DNA of 64,000 bases from Curtobacterium sp. SGAir0471 (GCF_005490985.1 NZ_CP027869.1:2294001-2358000), one strand, 5' to 3'. Shown: positions 8,381-17,477, counted from the first letter of the stretch. Program-made: numbers and translations. The notes: generated by a model not told the origin, from the letters alone.

Positions 8381-9678
8381 GGCTGCACCCCAGGGTGCCA
8401 CTCGAGCCGGACCCGGGTCCCCGCGCCCGGGTTGCTCGCGACCACGGCGGTGCCACCGACGGCCTGGACCCGCTCGATGATCGACCGACGGACGCCGAGG
8501 CGAGCGGCCGGGACCGCGCCGAGGTCGAACCCCGCCCCGTCGTCACCGACCTCCACGTGCACCGAGGCGCCCCGCTGCTCGACCCGGACCCACCGTTCGA
8601 CCTCGGGCCCACCGGCGTGCTGCACGCTGTTCACCGACGCCTGCAGTGCCGCCGAGGCCAGCGCGTCGGCCACCGTCGCGGGGACCCGCATGCCGCCGAT
8701 CGGCGCGTCGCGGAGGTGCACCGGAGCCGCCAGGGCGCCCACCGCCGCGGTGATCCGCCCGCGGAGTTCGTGCACCGTCACCGGCGGGGCCTCGCCCGGC
8801 AGGTCCGCGGCGGCGGCGGCCAGGTGGTCGATCGCGTTGCGCGCCATCCGGGCCGCGAGCGCCTCCGCCTCGGGGGTGTCGGCCCGGGCGGCTGAGAGCA
8901 GGGTGGTCAGCACGCTGTCGTGGACGATCGCATCGACCTGCACGCGCTCGACCTCGGTGGCGTGCTCGCGGATCGCGGACGAGTAGCGACGGACCGCCGT
9001 GGCCTGCGCGGCGTCCACGGCGGCGGCTGCGCGGCGGAGGAGCACCGCGATCACGAGCACCCCACCGCTGAGGATCGCCGTGTACACCCCCTGCAGGAAC
9101 GCACCCTGCCCGGCCTCACCGCCGACCGGGCTGAGGCGCACGACGACGTAGACGGCCGGGACGAGTGCGGTGTACACGGTCGCCCGCCACGGCGCGAAGC
9201 CCATCGCCGCCGCGGTCGACGCCACGGTGCAGAACCACCACGGCCACGGGTACTGGTCGTCGGGGATCGGCCTGGTGACGATGAGCGGCCAGGTCACGAG
9301 CACGACGAGGAAGAGCAGCGCGCAGACGATCTGCGCGACCTGGGCCAGGCGCTGGACGAACGCCGACACCCCCACGTGCACCAGCGCGGCGCCGAACGCG
9401 ATCGCCGTCACGGGCCCCCACACCGGGTCGAGGTACGGCAGCTGTCGGAGCACCAGCGGAGCGTAGACGGCGCCGTACCCGACCGCGGCGAGCGCGATGA
9501 GGATCGCGAAGAGCCGCTCGACCGACGCCTGCGAGATGCTCGGTCGCACGCCGCGCAGGGGGTCCGCCCCGAACGGCGCCGGGTCGACCGCTGCCGAGCC
9601 GTCCGTCGACGCACCCGCGACACCGGTCGCCCGTGGCTTCGCGTCCGACGGGCGTGCCGGTCCGGCCGTGGTGGCCAT
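8377..9678 (-). CDS. NarL/DesK-type sensor histidine kinase
   Basis: This is a 433-residue membrane kinase that autophosphorylates on His and passes phosphate to the response regulator five bases upstream. Residues 1-50 are a hydrophilic lead. About six membrane segments follow in residues 55-240. The HisKA_3-like box is VDAIVHDSVLTTLLSAAR. The ATPase domain has an N box (ASVNSVQHAGG), a G1 box (VEVGDDGAGFD) and a final PGAGTRVRLEWH. The ATG at 9678 follows the regulator stop by five bases. The stimulus is unknown; there is no recognisable extracellular sensor domain. Confidence 0.85.
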   Translation of the reverse strand: MATTAGPARPSDAKPRATGVAGASTDGSAAVDPAPFGADPLRGVRPSISQASVERLFAILIALAAVGYGAVYAPLVLRQLPYLDPVWGPVTAIAFGAALVHVGVSAFVQRLAQVAQIVCALLFLVVLVTWPLIVTRPIPDDQYPWPWWFCTVASTAAAMGFAPWRATVYTALVPAVYVVVRLSPVGGEAGQGAFLQGVYTAILSGGVLVIAVLLRRAAAAVDAAQATAVRRYSSAIREHATEVERVQVDAIVHDSVLTTLLSAARADTPEAEALAARMARNAIDHLAAAAADLPGEAPPVTVHELRGRITAAVGALAAPVHLRDAPIGGMRVPATVADALASAALQASVNSVQHAGGPEVERWVRVEQRGASVHVEVGDDGAGFDLGAVPAARLGVRRSIIERVQAVGGTAVVASNPGAGTRVRLEWHPGVQP

Positions 9679-9683
9679 CGGGG

Positions 9684-10400
9684 TCAGCGACCGTCGGTGT
9701 CGGGGTCGATGCCCGAGTCGAGCCCGGGCAGGATGCCGTCCTCCACCGCACGGCGCAGCAGGTCGACCTTGGTCGGAGCCGGCCGGCCGACCTCGACGTA
9801 CTTCACGCGGATGCGGTCGAGGTACTCCCGCGCGGTGGAGTACCCGATGCCGAGTTGCTGGGCCGCGAGCTTGAGCGGCAGGCCCGATGCGTACAGGTGC
9901 AGGATCTCGCGCTCGCGACGGCCGAGCTGCGCCTTCGCGAAGTCCCGGTCGGCGTCGATCGCGCTCGCCCACTCGAGGTTGTTGAGCACATCGCCGCGGG
10001 CGACGGTCGCGACGGCCGCCATCACGGTCTTCGTCGCGGACGACTTCGGGATCACCCCGGCCGCCCCTGCTGCGAGTGCCTCGCGCACGCTCGCGACGCG
10101 GTCGGCGATCGAGTGGACGAGCACCGCGGAACCGGTGCCCTGCACACCCTTCACGTTCGCGGTGACCGTCGAGCCGTCGCCGAGCGACAGGTCGAGCACG
10201 ACGACGTCGACCTCGCGTCCCCCGAGCTGCGCGACGTACTCGGGGACGCTCGCGGCGGTGAGCACCACCTCGAACCCCTCGTTCTGGCACGCCGCCTGGA
10301 TCCCGAGCCGCACGGACTCGTGGTCGTCGACGATCGCGACGCGGACGGGCCTGGTGGCGAGTCCGGTCGCTCCGCTGCTGGTGTTCGTGTCTGCTGCCAC
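9684..10400 (-). CDS. LuxR/NarL-family response regulator
   Basis: The 238-residue regulator has a receiver domain (VRVAIVDDHESVRLGIQAA, acidic pair D25-D26, probable phospho-acceptor D70 in VVVLDLSLGDG). A LuxR-type helix-turn-helix follows at about residues 150-215 (LGRREREILHLYASGLPLKL). The start is GTG at 10400, with GAGAGG five bases upstream as ribosome binding site. It is the first gene of a three-gene unit with the kinase and the kinase-like membrane protein. Target genes cannot be deduced. Confidence 0.9.
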   Translation of the reverse strand: MAADTNTSSGATGLATRPVRVAIVDDHESVRLGIQAACQNEGFEVVLTAASVPEYVAQLGGREVDVVVLDLSLGDGSTVTANVKGVQGTGSAVLVHSIADRVASVREALAAGAAGVIPKSSATKTVMAAVATVARGDVLNNLEWASAIDADRDFAKAQLGRREREILHLYASGLPLKLAAQQLGIGYSTAREYLDRIRVKYVEVGRPAPTKVDLLRRAVEDGILPGLDSGIDPDTDGR

Positions 10401-10525
10401 GGTGGCCTCTCGTTCCGATGCGCTCCAGACCCCTGTCGCCGGGAGCGATCACCGACCAAGGATACCCAGGTCGGACCCAGACTCGGAGTTCTGGGACACA
10501 GCGTCACACAGTGGGCGTGCGCGGG

Positions 10526-11785
10526 TCAGGCGATCGGCACCAGGCGTGCGACCGCCTCGAGGTGGTGGGTGTGCGGGAACAGGTCGAACGCCCGCAGCGC
10601 CTCGAGCCGGTACCCGAGGTCCGCGAACGTCGCGACGTCCCGCGCCAGGGCGACGGGATCGCAGGCGACGTAGACGACCTGGGCGGGCTGCAGCGCGGCG
10701 ATCTGCACGACGACCTCGCGGCCGGCACCCGAGCGCGGCGGGTCGAGCACGACGGTGCCGGCGCGGAAGCGCTGCAGCTCGGGCCGGGACGCGTCCGCGG
10801 CGGTCCGCGCGAGCCAGCGGTCCACCCGGCCGGTCTCGGCACGGGCGCCGATCCACTCCGCCAGGTTCTCCTGCGCGTGCTCGGTGGCTCGCGGTGCGCT
10901 CTCGACGCTCGTGATCCGGGCCTTCGGGCCGACGACGTCGCCGAGCGCCGCAGCGAGCAGTCCGACGCCGCCGTACAGGTCGAGGTGCTGCCCCTCCGGG
11001 TCGAGCCGGTCGCGGTCGACCAGCTCCTGCACCGCCGCGGTCAGCACGGCAGGGGCCTGGCGGTGCACCTGCCAGAAGCCGTTGTCGTCGACGGTGAACG
11101 AGCGCTCCCCAACGACCTCGGTCACGACCGTGGGCTTCTGCTCGTCGATGACGAGCCGAGCACCCTCGGCACCGCTCGGCGCGAGGACGTCGACGACCGA
11201 GGCGCCCGGCATCGCACCGCGACCGAGCGGAGCGCCCTCCTGCACCCGCGCGGAGGCGAGCGGGAGCGACGTCACCGGAACCACCGTGTGGGAACGGGCG
11301 GCGAACGGGCCGGCCGTGCCGTCCCCGTCGACGTGCAGCCGGACGCGCGTGCGCCAGCCGAGGCCGTTCGCCTCGTCGTCGCCGGGGGCGGCCTCGACCA
11401 CGACGTCGTGTCCGAGCACCTCGGTCAGGTCGGTGCGGGCGAAGCGCGAGAACGCGTCGACCAGCACGTCGTGCTTCAGCGTGCGCTGGTGCGGCAGTGC
11501 GATGTGCCCGAACTCCGCTCCGCCGGCCCGGAGCGCAGGGTCGCGGTCGAGGGCGGCCTCGGGCCAGACGTGGTCGACGCGGTGCTCGCTCGGGGTCAGG
11601 ACGGACACCGTGTCGGCGCGCCAGAACGACTTCTTGCGGTCCTCGGTCACACGCGCCACGACGCGCTCACCCGGCACCGCGTCCGAGACGAAGACCACGC
11701 GCCCCTCGTGCCGTGCCACCGAGATGCCGCCGTGGGCGATCCCGGTGACGTCGAGTTCGAGCAGCGTTCCGACGGATTCACCCAT
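10526..11785 (-). CDS. RNA m5U methyltransferase (TrmA/RumA family)
   Basis: This 419-residue protein has an N-terminal TRAM-type RNA-binding region (residues 1-60) and a C-terminal SAM-dependent methyltransferase domain. Motifs are LDLYGGVGLLAAAL for SAM binding, VLDPPRSGAGREVV, and YVACDPVALARD with the catalytic cysteine. That cysteine is the only one in the protein, so the 4Fe-4S cluster of E. coli RumA is absent. The ATG at 11785 is 14 bases from the divergent maf start. Whether the substrate is tRNA or 23S rRNA is unclear. Confidence 0.85.
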   Translation of the reverse strand: MGESVGTLLELDVTGIAHGGISVARHEGRVVFVSDAVPGERVVARVTEDRKKSFWRADTVSVLTPSEHRVDHVWPEAALDRDPALRAGGAEFGHIALPHQRTLKHDVLVDAFSRFARTDLTEVLGHDVVVEAAPGDDEANGLGWRTRVRLHVDGDGTAGPFAARSHTVVPVTSLPLASARVQEGAPLGRGAMPGASVVDVLAPSGAEGARLVIDEQKPTVVTEVVGERSFTVDDNGFWQVHRQAPAVLTAAVQELVDRDRLDPEGQHLDLYGGVGLLAAALGDVVGPKARITSVESAPRATEHAQENLAEWIGARAETGRVDRWLARTAADASRPELQRFRAGTVVLDPPRSGAGREVVVQIAALQPAQVVYVACDPVALARDVATFADLGYRLEALRAFDLFPHTHHLEAVARLVPIA

Positions 11786-11799
11786 GGTTCGATGTTCCC

Positions 11800-12609
11800 A
11801 TGCGTCTGTACCTCGCGAGTACGTCCCCCGCCCGCCGTGCCCTCCTGGCGCAGACCGGCATCGAGCCGGTGCTCGTCGCACCGGGGGTGGACGAGGACGC
11901 CGCGGTCGACGCCGCACGCGCCGAGCTCGGCCGGGAGCTCACGGGTCCGGAGCTCGTCGGGCTCCTCGCGGTCGCCAAGGCGGACGCGGTCGCCGACACC
12001 CGGATCGCCGGGTCCGCCGTCGACGGCTTCGTGTTCGGCGGCGACTCCGCGTTCGAGGTCGACGGGGTGCTGCACGGCAAGCCGCACGACCCCGAGGTGG
12101 CGAAGGAGCGGTGGCGGCAGATGCTCGCCGCGGGCGGCGGCACCCTGTGGAGCGGCCACTGCGTCGTGGACCGGCGGCTGGACCGTGGGGTCGACACCGC
12201 TGCCGACGCGGCCACCGACCGGACGGGAGGCGCGGGACGGGCGGGCACCGTGCCTCCCGTCCGACGGGTGGACGCGTCGGGCGGCGGGCCGCTCGGCATC
12301 GCCGGCCACCTGGGCGACGTCGCGCCCGGCGGGTCCACGCTGGTCGCCGCCGGCGACCACGTCGTCGCGGTGGACAGCGCGGTGCTGACCTTCGCCGAGG
12401 ACGTGTCCCTCGACGAGATCGACGCGTACGTGGCGACGGGCGAGCCGCTCGAGGTCGCGGGTGCCTTCACGATCGACGGACGGGCCGCCGCCTACATCAC
12501 CCGCATCGACGGGGCACCGTCCGCCGTGGTCGGGTTGTCGCTGCCGGTGCTGCGGTCGATGCTCCTCCGCGGCTTCGGTGTCGCCTGGCACGATCTGTGG
12601 GCTCTGTAG
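11800..12609 (+). CDS. maf: Maf-type nucleoside triphosphate pyrophosphatase with internal insertion
   Basis: Maf proteins hydrolyse non-canonical or house-cleaning nucleoside triphosphates. The N-terminus has the signature LYLASTSPARRALLAQTG, and FGGDSAFEVDG places the conserved Asp at residue 82. At 269 residues it is much longer than the usual length of about 200. The excess is a low-complexity insertion around residues 128-185, between GTLWSGHCVVD and the C-terminal segment with VSLDEIDAYVATGEP. The palindrome at 12220-12263 lies inside this insertion and is read as residues 141-155. The remaining family features are intact, so the enzyme is probably functional. Confidence 0.82.
   Translation: MRLYLASTSPARRALLAQTGIEPVLVAPGVDEDAAVDAARAELGRELTGPELVGLLAVAKADAVADTRIAGSAVDGFVFGGDSAFEVDGVLHGKPHDPEVAKERWRQMLAAGGGTLWSGHCVVDRRLDRGVDTAADAATDRTGGAGRAGTVPPVRRVDASGGGPLGIAGHLGDVAPGGSTLVAAGDHVVAVDSAVLTFAEDVSLDEIDAYVATGEPLEVAGAFTIDGRAAAYITRIDGAPSAVVGLSLPVLRSMLLRGFGVAWHDLWAL
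12220..12263. repeat. Palindromic element copy A, inside maf
   Basis: The 12-base arms CGGACGGGAGGC (12220-12231) and their exact complement (12252-12263) enclose 20 bases. The same outer arms and a related inner part (GCGG...GGCACCGT) recur at 40879-40922, 47335-47378 and 53486-53531, all between genes. Here the element is in frame and contributes 15-16 codons. Confidence 0.8.
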
Positions 12610-12674
12610 ACATCCACACTGCTCGGCACTGTTTCTTTGTACGTGCCGGTCAAATCCGGCCGCCGCTGCACGAA

Positions 12675-12680
12675 TACGCT
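12675..12680 (+). promoter_or_regulatory. -10 box TACGCT of the acyl-CoA carboxylase alpha gene
   Basis: TACGCT ends eight bases before the ATG at 12689. No Shine-Dalgarno sequence is visible, which fits a leaderless mRNA. The 79-base gap after maf is relatively A+T-rich at 12610-12655. Confidence 0.5.
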
Positions 12681-12688
12681 GACGTACC

Positions 12689-14467
12689 ATGCCCCGTATC
12701 AGCAAGGTCCTCATCGCGAACCGCGGCGAGATCGCCGTCCGCATCATCCGCGCGGCTCGCGACGCTGGCAAGGCCTCGGTCGCGGTGTACGCCGACCAGG
12801 ACCGCGACGCCCTCCACGCCCGTCTCGCCGACGAGGCCTACGCGCTGAACGGCACCACGAGCGCCGACACGTACCTCGTGATCGACAAGATCATCTCGGT
12901 GGCCCGTCGCTCCGGCGCGGACGCCGTGCACCCGGGCTACGGGTTCCTCGCCGAGAACGCCGACTTCGCCCGGGCCGTCATCGACGCGGGGCTCACCTGG
13001 ATCGGCCCCTCGCCGGAGTCGATCGAGCGGCTCGGTGACAAGGTCTCCGCTCGTCACGTGGCCGAGAAGGTCGGCGCGCCGCTCGCGCCGGGCACCATCG
13101 AGCCGGTCGCGGACGCCGCCGAGGTCATCGCGTTCGCGGACGAGGTCGGGCTGCCGGTCGCCATCAAGGCTGCCTTCGGCGGCGGTGGCCGTGGTCTGAA
13201 GGTCGCACGGACGCGCGACGAGGTCGCCGCGCAGTTCGAGTCGGCGACCCGCGAGGCCATCGCGGCCTTCGGGCGGGGCGAGTGCTTCGTGGAGAAGTAC
13301 CTCGACAAGCCGCGACACGTCGAGACGCAGTGCCTGGCCGACGAGCACGGCAACGTGGTCATCGTCTCGACCCGCGACTGCTCGCTGCAGCGCCGCCACC
13401 AGAAGCTGGTGGAGGAGGCGCCCGCGCCGTACCTGACGGCGTCGCAGACCGAGCGGCTGTACGAGTCGTCGAAGGCGATCCTGCGCGAGGTCGGGTACGT
13501 CGGTGCCGGCACGTGCGAATTCCTCATCGGCGCCGACGGCACGGTGTCGTTCCTCGAGGTGAACACCCGACTGCAGGTCGAGCACTGCGTCTCGGAAGAG
13601 GTCACGGGCATCGACCTCGTGCGCGAGCAGTTCCGCATCGCCGAGGGCGGCACGCTCGACTACGACGACCCCGCCCCGCGCGGCCACTCCTTCGAGTTCC
13701 GCATCAACGGCGAGGACCCCGGTCGCAACTTCTTCCCGGCGCCCGGCCCCGTGCACGCGTTCAACGCGCCGTCCGGCCCCGGTGTCCGCGTCGACTCCGG
13801 TGTGGTCTCGGGCGACGTCGTCTCCGGCTCCTTCGACTCGATGCTCGCGAAGCTGATCGTCACGGGTGCCACGCGCGAGGAGGCGCTCGAGCGGTCGCGT
13901 CGGGCCCTCGCGGAGTTCGAGGTCACCGGTCTGCCGACCGTGCTGCCGTTCCACCGTGCGGTCGTGTCCGACCCCGCGTTCGCGACGGACGACGAGACGC
14001 CGTTCTCGGTGTACACGCAGTGGATCGAGACCGACTTCCAGAACGACATCCCGGCGTGGAGCGGCTCCCCCGAGGAGCTCCCCGCCCCGGCCGCACGCGA
14101 GAGCGTCGTGGTCGAGGTCCAGGGCAAGCGCATCGAGGTCACCATGCCCTCGATCGTCGGCGGTGGCGCTGCCGGTGCCGCCGGTCGTCGTCCGGCCGGC
14201 CCCTCCGCTCCCCCGAAGCGCCGCTCGTCCGGCGTGAAGGGCGGGCTCGCCTCCTCGGGCTCGGTGACGTCGCCGATGCAGGCCACCGTGGTCAAGCTCG
14301 CCGTCGCCGAGGGCGACACCGTGGTGAAGGGCGATCTGCTCGTCGTCCTCGAGGCCATGAAGATGGAGCAGCCCGTGCAGGCCCCGCGCGACGGTGTCGT
14401 GACCGGCCTGAACGCCCCCGTCGGCCAGACGATCTCGTCCGGCCACGTGCTGCTCGAGCTCGCGTAG
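12689..14467 (+). CDS. accA3: Acyl-CoA carboxylase alpha subunit (biotin carboxylase + BCCP)
   Basis: The 592-residue protein carboxylates its own biotin with ATP and bicarbonate. The biotin carboxylase part runs from residue 1 to about 450 ([23 protein letters not shown]-grasp loop [14 protein letters not shown]). A low-complexity Gly/Ala/Arg linker covers about residues 490-525. The biotinyl domain ends the protein, with EAMKMEQ and acceptor Lys558. The usual VEHPV sequence of the active-site loop reads VEHCV here (Cys300). It partners with the beta and epsilon subunits at 4962-6862 and is biotinylated by BirA. A propionyl-CoA-specific role is equally possible. Confidence 0.93.
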   Translation: MPRISKVLIANRGEIAVRIIRAARDAGKASVAVYADQDRDALHARLADEAYALNGTTSADTYLVIDKIISVARRSGADAVHPGYGFLAENADFARAVIDAGLTWIGPSPESIERLGDKVSARHVAEKVGAPLAPGTIEPVADAAEVIAFADEVGLPVAIKAAFGGGGRGLKVARTRDEVAAQFESATREAIAAFGRGECFVEKYLDKPRHVETQCLADEHGNVVIVSTRDCSLQRRHQKLVEEAPAPYLTASQTERLYESSKAILREVGYVGAGTCEFLIGADGTVSFLEVNTRLQVEHCVSEEVTGIDLVREQFRIAEGGTLDYDDPAPRGHSFEFRINGEDPGRNFFPAPGPVHAFNAPSGPGVRVDSGVVSGDVVSGSFDSMLAKLIVTGATREEALERSRRALAEFEVTGLPTVLPFHRAVVSDPAFATDDETPFSVYTQWIETDFQNDIPAWSGSPEELPAPAARESVVVEVQGKRIEVTMPSIVGGGAAGAAGRRPAGPSAPPKRRSSGVKGGLASSGSVTSPMQATVVKLAVAEGDTVVKGDLLVVLEAMKMEQPVQAPRDGVVTGLNAPVGQTISSGHVLLELA

Positions 14468-14483
14468 CGCGCGTTCTTCCCCT

Positions 14484-14540
14484 CGGAATCAGGTTCCGGA
14501 CACAGCACCGCGGAGTTCCGCGGTGCTGTGTCCGTTCCAG
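14484..14540 (+). repeat. Hairpin element, left copy, flanking the nuclease-like gene
   Basis: This element of about 57 bases starts CGGAATCAGGTTCCGG. It contains a 16-base-pair hairpin (14498-14513 with 14518-14533, 4-base loop). A near-identical copy lies in inverted orientation at 15634-15689. Here it also serves as a terminator between the convergent alpha-subunit and nuclease-like genes. Confidence 0.8.
14498..14533. terminator. Bidirectional hairpin terminator
   Basis: The stem GGACACAGCACCGCGG pairs perfectly with 14518-14533 across a 4-base loop. It stands between the stop of the carboxylase alpha gene and the stop of the opposite gene at 14562. Confidence 0.75.
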
Positions 14541-14561
14541 AGTGTGCGGAGCGCTCGGGGT

Positions 14562-15500
14562 TCACCACGACGGCGTCCGGTCGACCCCTCGAGGCACCGG
14601 CAGCCCGGCTCGGGCCAGGATCTGCGGGGCGCGCCCACCGGGCATGACGTCGCGCCAGGTCGCCCGCGCGACGCGCTCGACCTCGGGGAAGAACCGGACA
14701 GCATCCTCGCGGAGCTTCTCATCGACGATGACCTGGTCCGCCGACCGTCCACCGCGGAGTGCACGGTCCCGGTACTTCGCCAGGCCGTCGAACTCGACCA
14801 CCACGCCCTGCTCCGGGAACCAGAAGTCGACTCGGGCGACGACGTGACCGCCGAGGCTGAACTCGTGTTGGAGGACCGGTGTGGGAAGACCGAGGTCGTG
14901 GACGACGAGATTGGTCAGGCTCTCCCCCGGTGACTCCGTGCGCGCGTCGGCGATGCCGATCAGCCGGCTCGCGCGGGCCTTGCCTCGACGGACGGGGCGA
15001 CGGTCGAGCGCAGCGACCAGTACCTGTCGTTCCACTCCTTGCCGGAGCACAGCGTCGAGTACGACGATCGCGTGACCGCGATCGCACCGCAGCGCGATGT
15101 CCACCGCGGTCTCGACGAGATCGGTCGTCCGGACACCGTCGATGTCGACGGCGCCCACTGTGCGGCCCAGAGCGGGGACCTTGTCGCTGAACCGGAGCCG
15201 TTGTGACCGGTCCCGTGTCGGATCGGTGAGCAGCACACGCTCGGGCAACGGTCCGAACCACGGCAGTCCGTGCATCACGACCGCCGACTGGTGCGAGACG
15301 ATCAGGCCCGGCCGGGATCGCGCCGTCACGGCATCGATCCGAGCCCGGTGCCGTGTGGCTTCCGACGCGGCTTCGAACGCCTCTGCTGACGTGGTGATGC
15401 CGTAGCCGACGCGGACGTGTTCACCCGTTCGGAGTCGTCTGCGGCGTGCCCGTGCTGCGGCGTCGTCGGCGGGTGTACGTGTCAGTGTGAGGCGTTCCAT
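14562..15500 (-). CDS. PD-(D/E)XK (DUF559-like) nuclease-fold protein
   Basis: The product has 312 residues. The N-terminal half resembles AbiEi-type antitoxin or regulator proteins of actinobacteria (RRRLRTGEHVRVGYGI, LIVSHQSAVVMHGLPW). The C-terminal part has a nuclease-fold pattern: Glu in ESLTNLVVHDLGLP, Asp in VARVDFWFPEQG and E-x-D in VVVEFDGLAKY. No toxin gene is adjacent. The ATG at 15500 has only a weak ribosome binding site; longer in-frame starts up to 15650 would run into the hairpin. The gene lies alone between two inverted copies of a hairpin element, which may mark a separately acquired unit. Function unknown. Confidence 0.65.
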   Translation of the reverse strand: MERLTLTRTPADDAAARARRRRLRTGEHVRVGYGITTSAEAFEAASEATRHRARIDAVTARSRPGLIVSHQSAVVMHGLPWFGPLPERVLLTDPTRDRSQRLRFSDKVPALGRTVGAVDIDGVRTTDLVETAVDIALRCDRGHAIVVLDAVLRQGVERQVLVAALDRRPVRRGKARASRLIGIADARTESPGESLTNLVVHDLGLPTPVLQHEFSLGGHVVARVDFWFPEQGVVVEFDGLAKYRDRALRGGRSADQVIVDEKLREDAVRFFPEVERVARATWRDVMPGGRAPQILARAGLPVPRGVDRTPSW

Positions 15501-15633
15501 CGTCGCATCGTGCCCAGGGCCCGCGGTCGTTCCAGCGGTCGAGCTCGCGACCGGTGGATCGATGCGCTCGGAGCGTCCCTGTGCAGGACCATCTGAGCTG
15601 TTGATGTGGGCGTCGACCGAGTACCGAAGACCG

Positions 15634-15689
15634 CGGAACGGACACAGCACCGCGAAGAAGCGCGGTGCTGTGTCCGGAACCAGGTTCCG
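15634..15689 (-). repeat. Hairpin element, right (inverted) copy
   Basis: Read on the minus strand this copy matches 14484-14537 almost base for base. The stem GGACACAGCACCGCG is identical, the loop differs, and the flanking GGTTCCGG is shared. Confidence 0.8.
15639..15676. terminator. Hairpin terminator after the phosphomutase gene
   Basis: The stem CGGACACAGCACCGCG (15639-15654) pairs perfectly with 15661-15676 across a 6-base loop. It lies 41 bases after the minus-strand phosphomutase stop. Confidence 0.7.
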
Positions 15690-15716
15690 TGCCGCCGGAC
15701 GGCAGGCCGCCGCGCG

Positions 15717-17477
15717 CTACGACACGCGCGGGCGCACGTCGGCGGCGAGGGCGTCGACGAGTGCCTGGGCCTCGGCAGGGGTGCCGGCCACCGTGTCGAT
15801 GTACACCTTGACCTTCGGCTCGGTGCCGCTCGGGCGGACGATGACCCGCGCGCCGCCCTCGAGGTCGTAGCGCAGGATGTCCGACGGCGGGAAGCCCGCG
15901 ACGCCGTCCGAGTAGTCGGTCACGCCCGTGACGGCGAGGCCCCCGAGCGACGAGGGCGCCGACGACCGCAGGGCCGCCATGATCTCCCCGATGCGCGACA
16001 GGTCGTCCACGCGGGTCGACACCTGACCGGAGGCGAACGCCCCGAACTCGGCGGCGAACGCGTCGAGCTGGTCGGCGATCGTCCGCCCGTCCGCTGCCAG
16101 GGACACGGCGAGGTCGAGCAGCGCCAGGGCTGCCGAGATGCCGTCCTTGTCACGGACCACCGTGGGGTCGACGAGGTAGCCGAGCGCCTCCTCGTAGCCG
16201 AACACGAGACCGGGCACGCGTGACACCCACTTGAAGCCGGTCAGGGTGTCGCGGTACTCGAGCCCGTACCGCTCGGCCACGCGGGACAGCGCCGGCGAGG
16301 ACACGATGGATGCGGCGAGCGTGCCCGACGCCTCCGGTGACCCGGCGGCGAACGCCTCGGCCGCACGCCAGCCGAGCAGCCACCCGACCTCGTTGCCGGA
16401 CAGGCGACGGAAGGAGCCGGCACCGTCCGGGATCGCGAGTGCGAGCCGGTCGGCATCGGGGTCGTTCGCGATGACGAGGTCGGCGCCGACCGCGACCCCA
16501 CGCGCGATCGACAGGTCCATCGCACCCGGTTCCTCCGGGTTCGGGAACGACACGGTCGGGAAGGCCCCGTCCGGCTCGATCTGCTCGGGCACCACGGCGG
16601 GCTCCGCGAAGCCCGCGGCGGCGAACACCGCGCGTGCCGTCTCCCACCCGACGCCGTGCATCGCCGTGTAGACCACCGTCGGCTGCGCGTCGACCGGGAG
16701 GCGCGGGGCCGGCACCGTCGCGGCCGTCGCGTCCACGTACGCCTGCACCAGGGCGTCACCCGCCACCGTGTAGTCCGTCGCGCGGACGAGGTCGCGGACG
16801 TCGCCCGCGGCGACCGCGTCGATCGCCGAGGCGATCTCGCCGTCGACCGGTGGGACGATCTGGGAGCCGTCGTCCTCACCCCCGAGGTAGACCTTGTAGC
16901 CGTTGTCCCGCGGCGGGTTGTGGCTGGCGGTCACCATCACGCCCGCGCCGACACCGAGGTGGCGGACGGCGAACGCGAGCACCGGGGTGGGCAGCGCCGA
17001 CGGCAGCAGCGTGACGTCGAGCCCGAGGCCCCGCATCACCTCGGCCGAGTCCCGCGCGAAGACGTCCGAGTTGACCCGGCCGTCGTAGCCGATGACGACG
17101 CTGCGGTCGCGCCCGGTGTCGATCAGGAAGCGTGCGAGACCGGCGGCGGCCTGCGTCACGACGACGCGGTTCATGCGCTGCGGCCCGGCGCCGAGCTCGG
17201 CGCGGAGCCCCGCGGTGCCGAAGGCCAGCCGCCCGGAGAAGCGCTCGCGCAGCGACGCGGCCGCGGTCTCGTCCACGGGGTCGCCCGCGGCGGCGGCGAC
17301 GAGCGCGTCGAGCTCGGCGCGGGTCTCGTCGTCCGGGTCCTGCTCCGACCAGGACCTGGCGGCGGCGAGCACTGCCTCCAGGCCGTCAGCAGCGGCGCCG
17401 TCCGTCGCGGGCTCGATCCCCTCGCCGAGGTCGCCGTCCGCGATCGCGCCGTCCGAGGCGCCCTCGTGCCGGGTCAC
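15717..17477 (-). CDS. Phospho-sugar mutase (phosphopentomutase/phosphoglucomutase family)
   Basis: This is a 586-residue alpha-D-phosphohexomutase-superfamily enzyme. Motifs are the phosphoserine loop VMVTASHNPPRDNGYKVY (Ser185), the metal loop NDPDADRLALAI, the sugar-binding loop YEEALGYLVDP and the phosphate-binding RPSGTEPKVKVY. The GTG start at 17477 forms a GTGA overlap with the purine nucleoside phosphorylase stop. That coupling suggests the enzyme converts ribose- or deoxyribose-1-phosphate released by nucleoside phosphorolysis to the 5-phosphate. Glucose-phosphate or mannose-phosphate mutase activity cannot be excluded. The N-terminal 45 residues are acidic and variable. Confidence 0.85.
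   Translation of the reverse strand: MTRHEGASDGAIADGDLGEGIEPATDGAAADGLEAVLAAARSWSEQDPDDETRAELDALVAAAAGDPVDETAAASLRERFSGRLAFGTAGLRAELGAGPQRMNRVVVTQAAAGLARFLIDTGRDRSVVIGYDGRVNSDVFARDSAEVMRGLGLDVTLLPSALPTPVLAFAVRHLGVGAGVMVTASHNPPRDNGYKVYLGGEDDGSQIVPPVDGEIASAIDAVAAGDVRDLVRATDYTVAGDALVQAYVDATAATVPAPRLPVDAQPTVVYTAMHGVGWETARAVFAAAGFAEPAVVPEQIEPDGAFPTVSFPNPEEPGAMDLSIARGVAVGADLVIANDPDADRLALAIPDGAGSFRRLSGNEVGWLLGWRAAEAFAAGSPEASGTLAASIVSSPALSRVAERYGLEYRDTLTGFKWVSRVPGLVFGYEEALGYLVDPTVVRDKDGISAALALLDLAVSLAADGRTIADQLDAFAAEFGAFASGQVSTRVDDLSRIGEIMAALRSSAPSSLGGLAVTGVTDYSDGVAGFPPSDILRYDLEGGARVIVRPSGTEPKVKVYIDTVAGTPAEAQALVDALAADVRPRVS

Noticed and set aside
14562..15500. Type IV toxin-antitoxin pair
   Set aside because: The protein has an AbiEi-like look, but no AbiEii-type nucleotidyltransferase toxin lies next to it.
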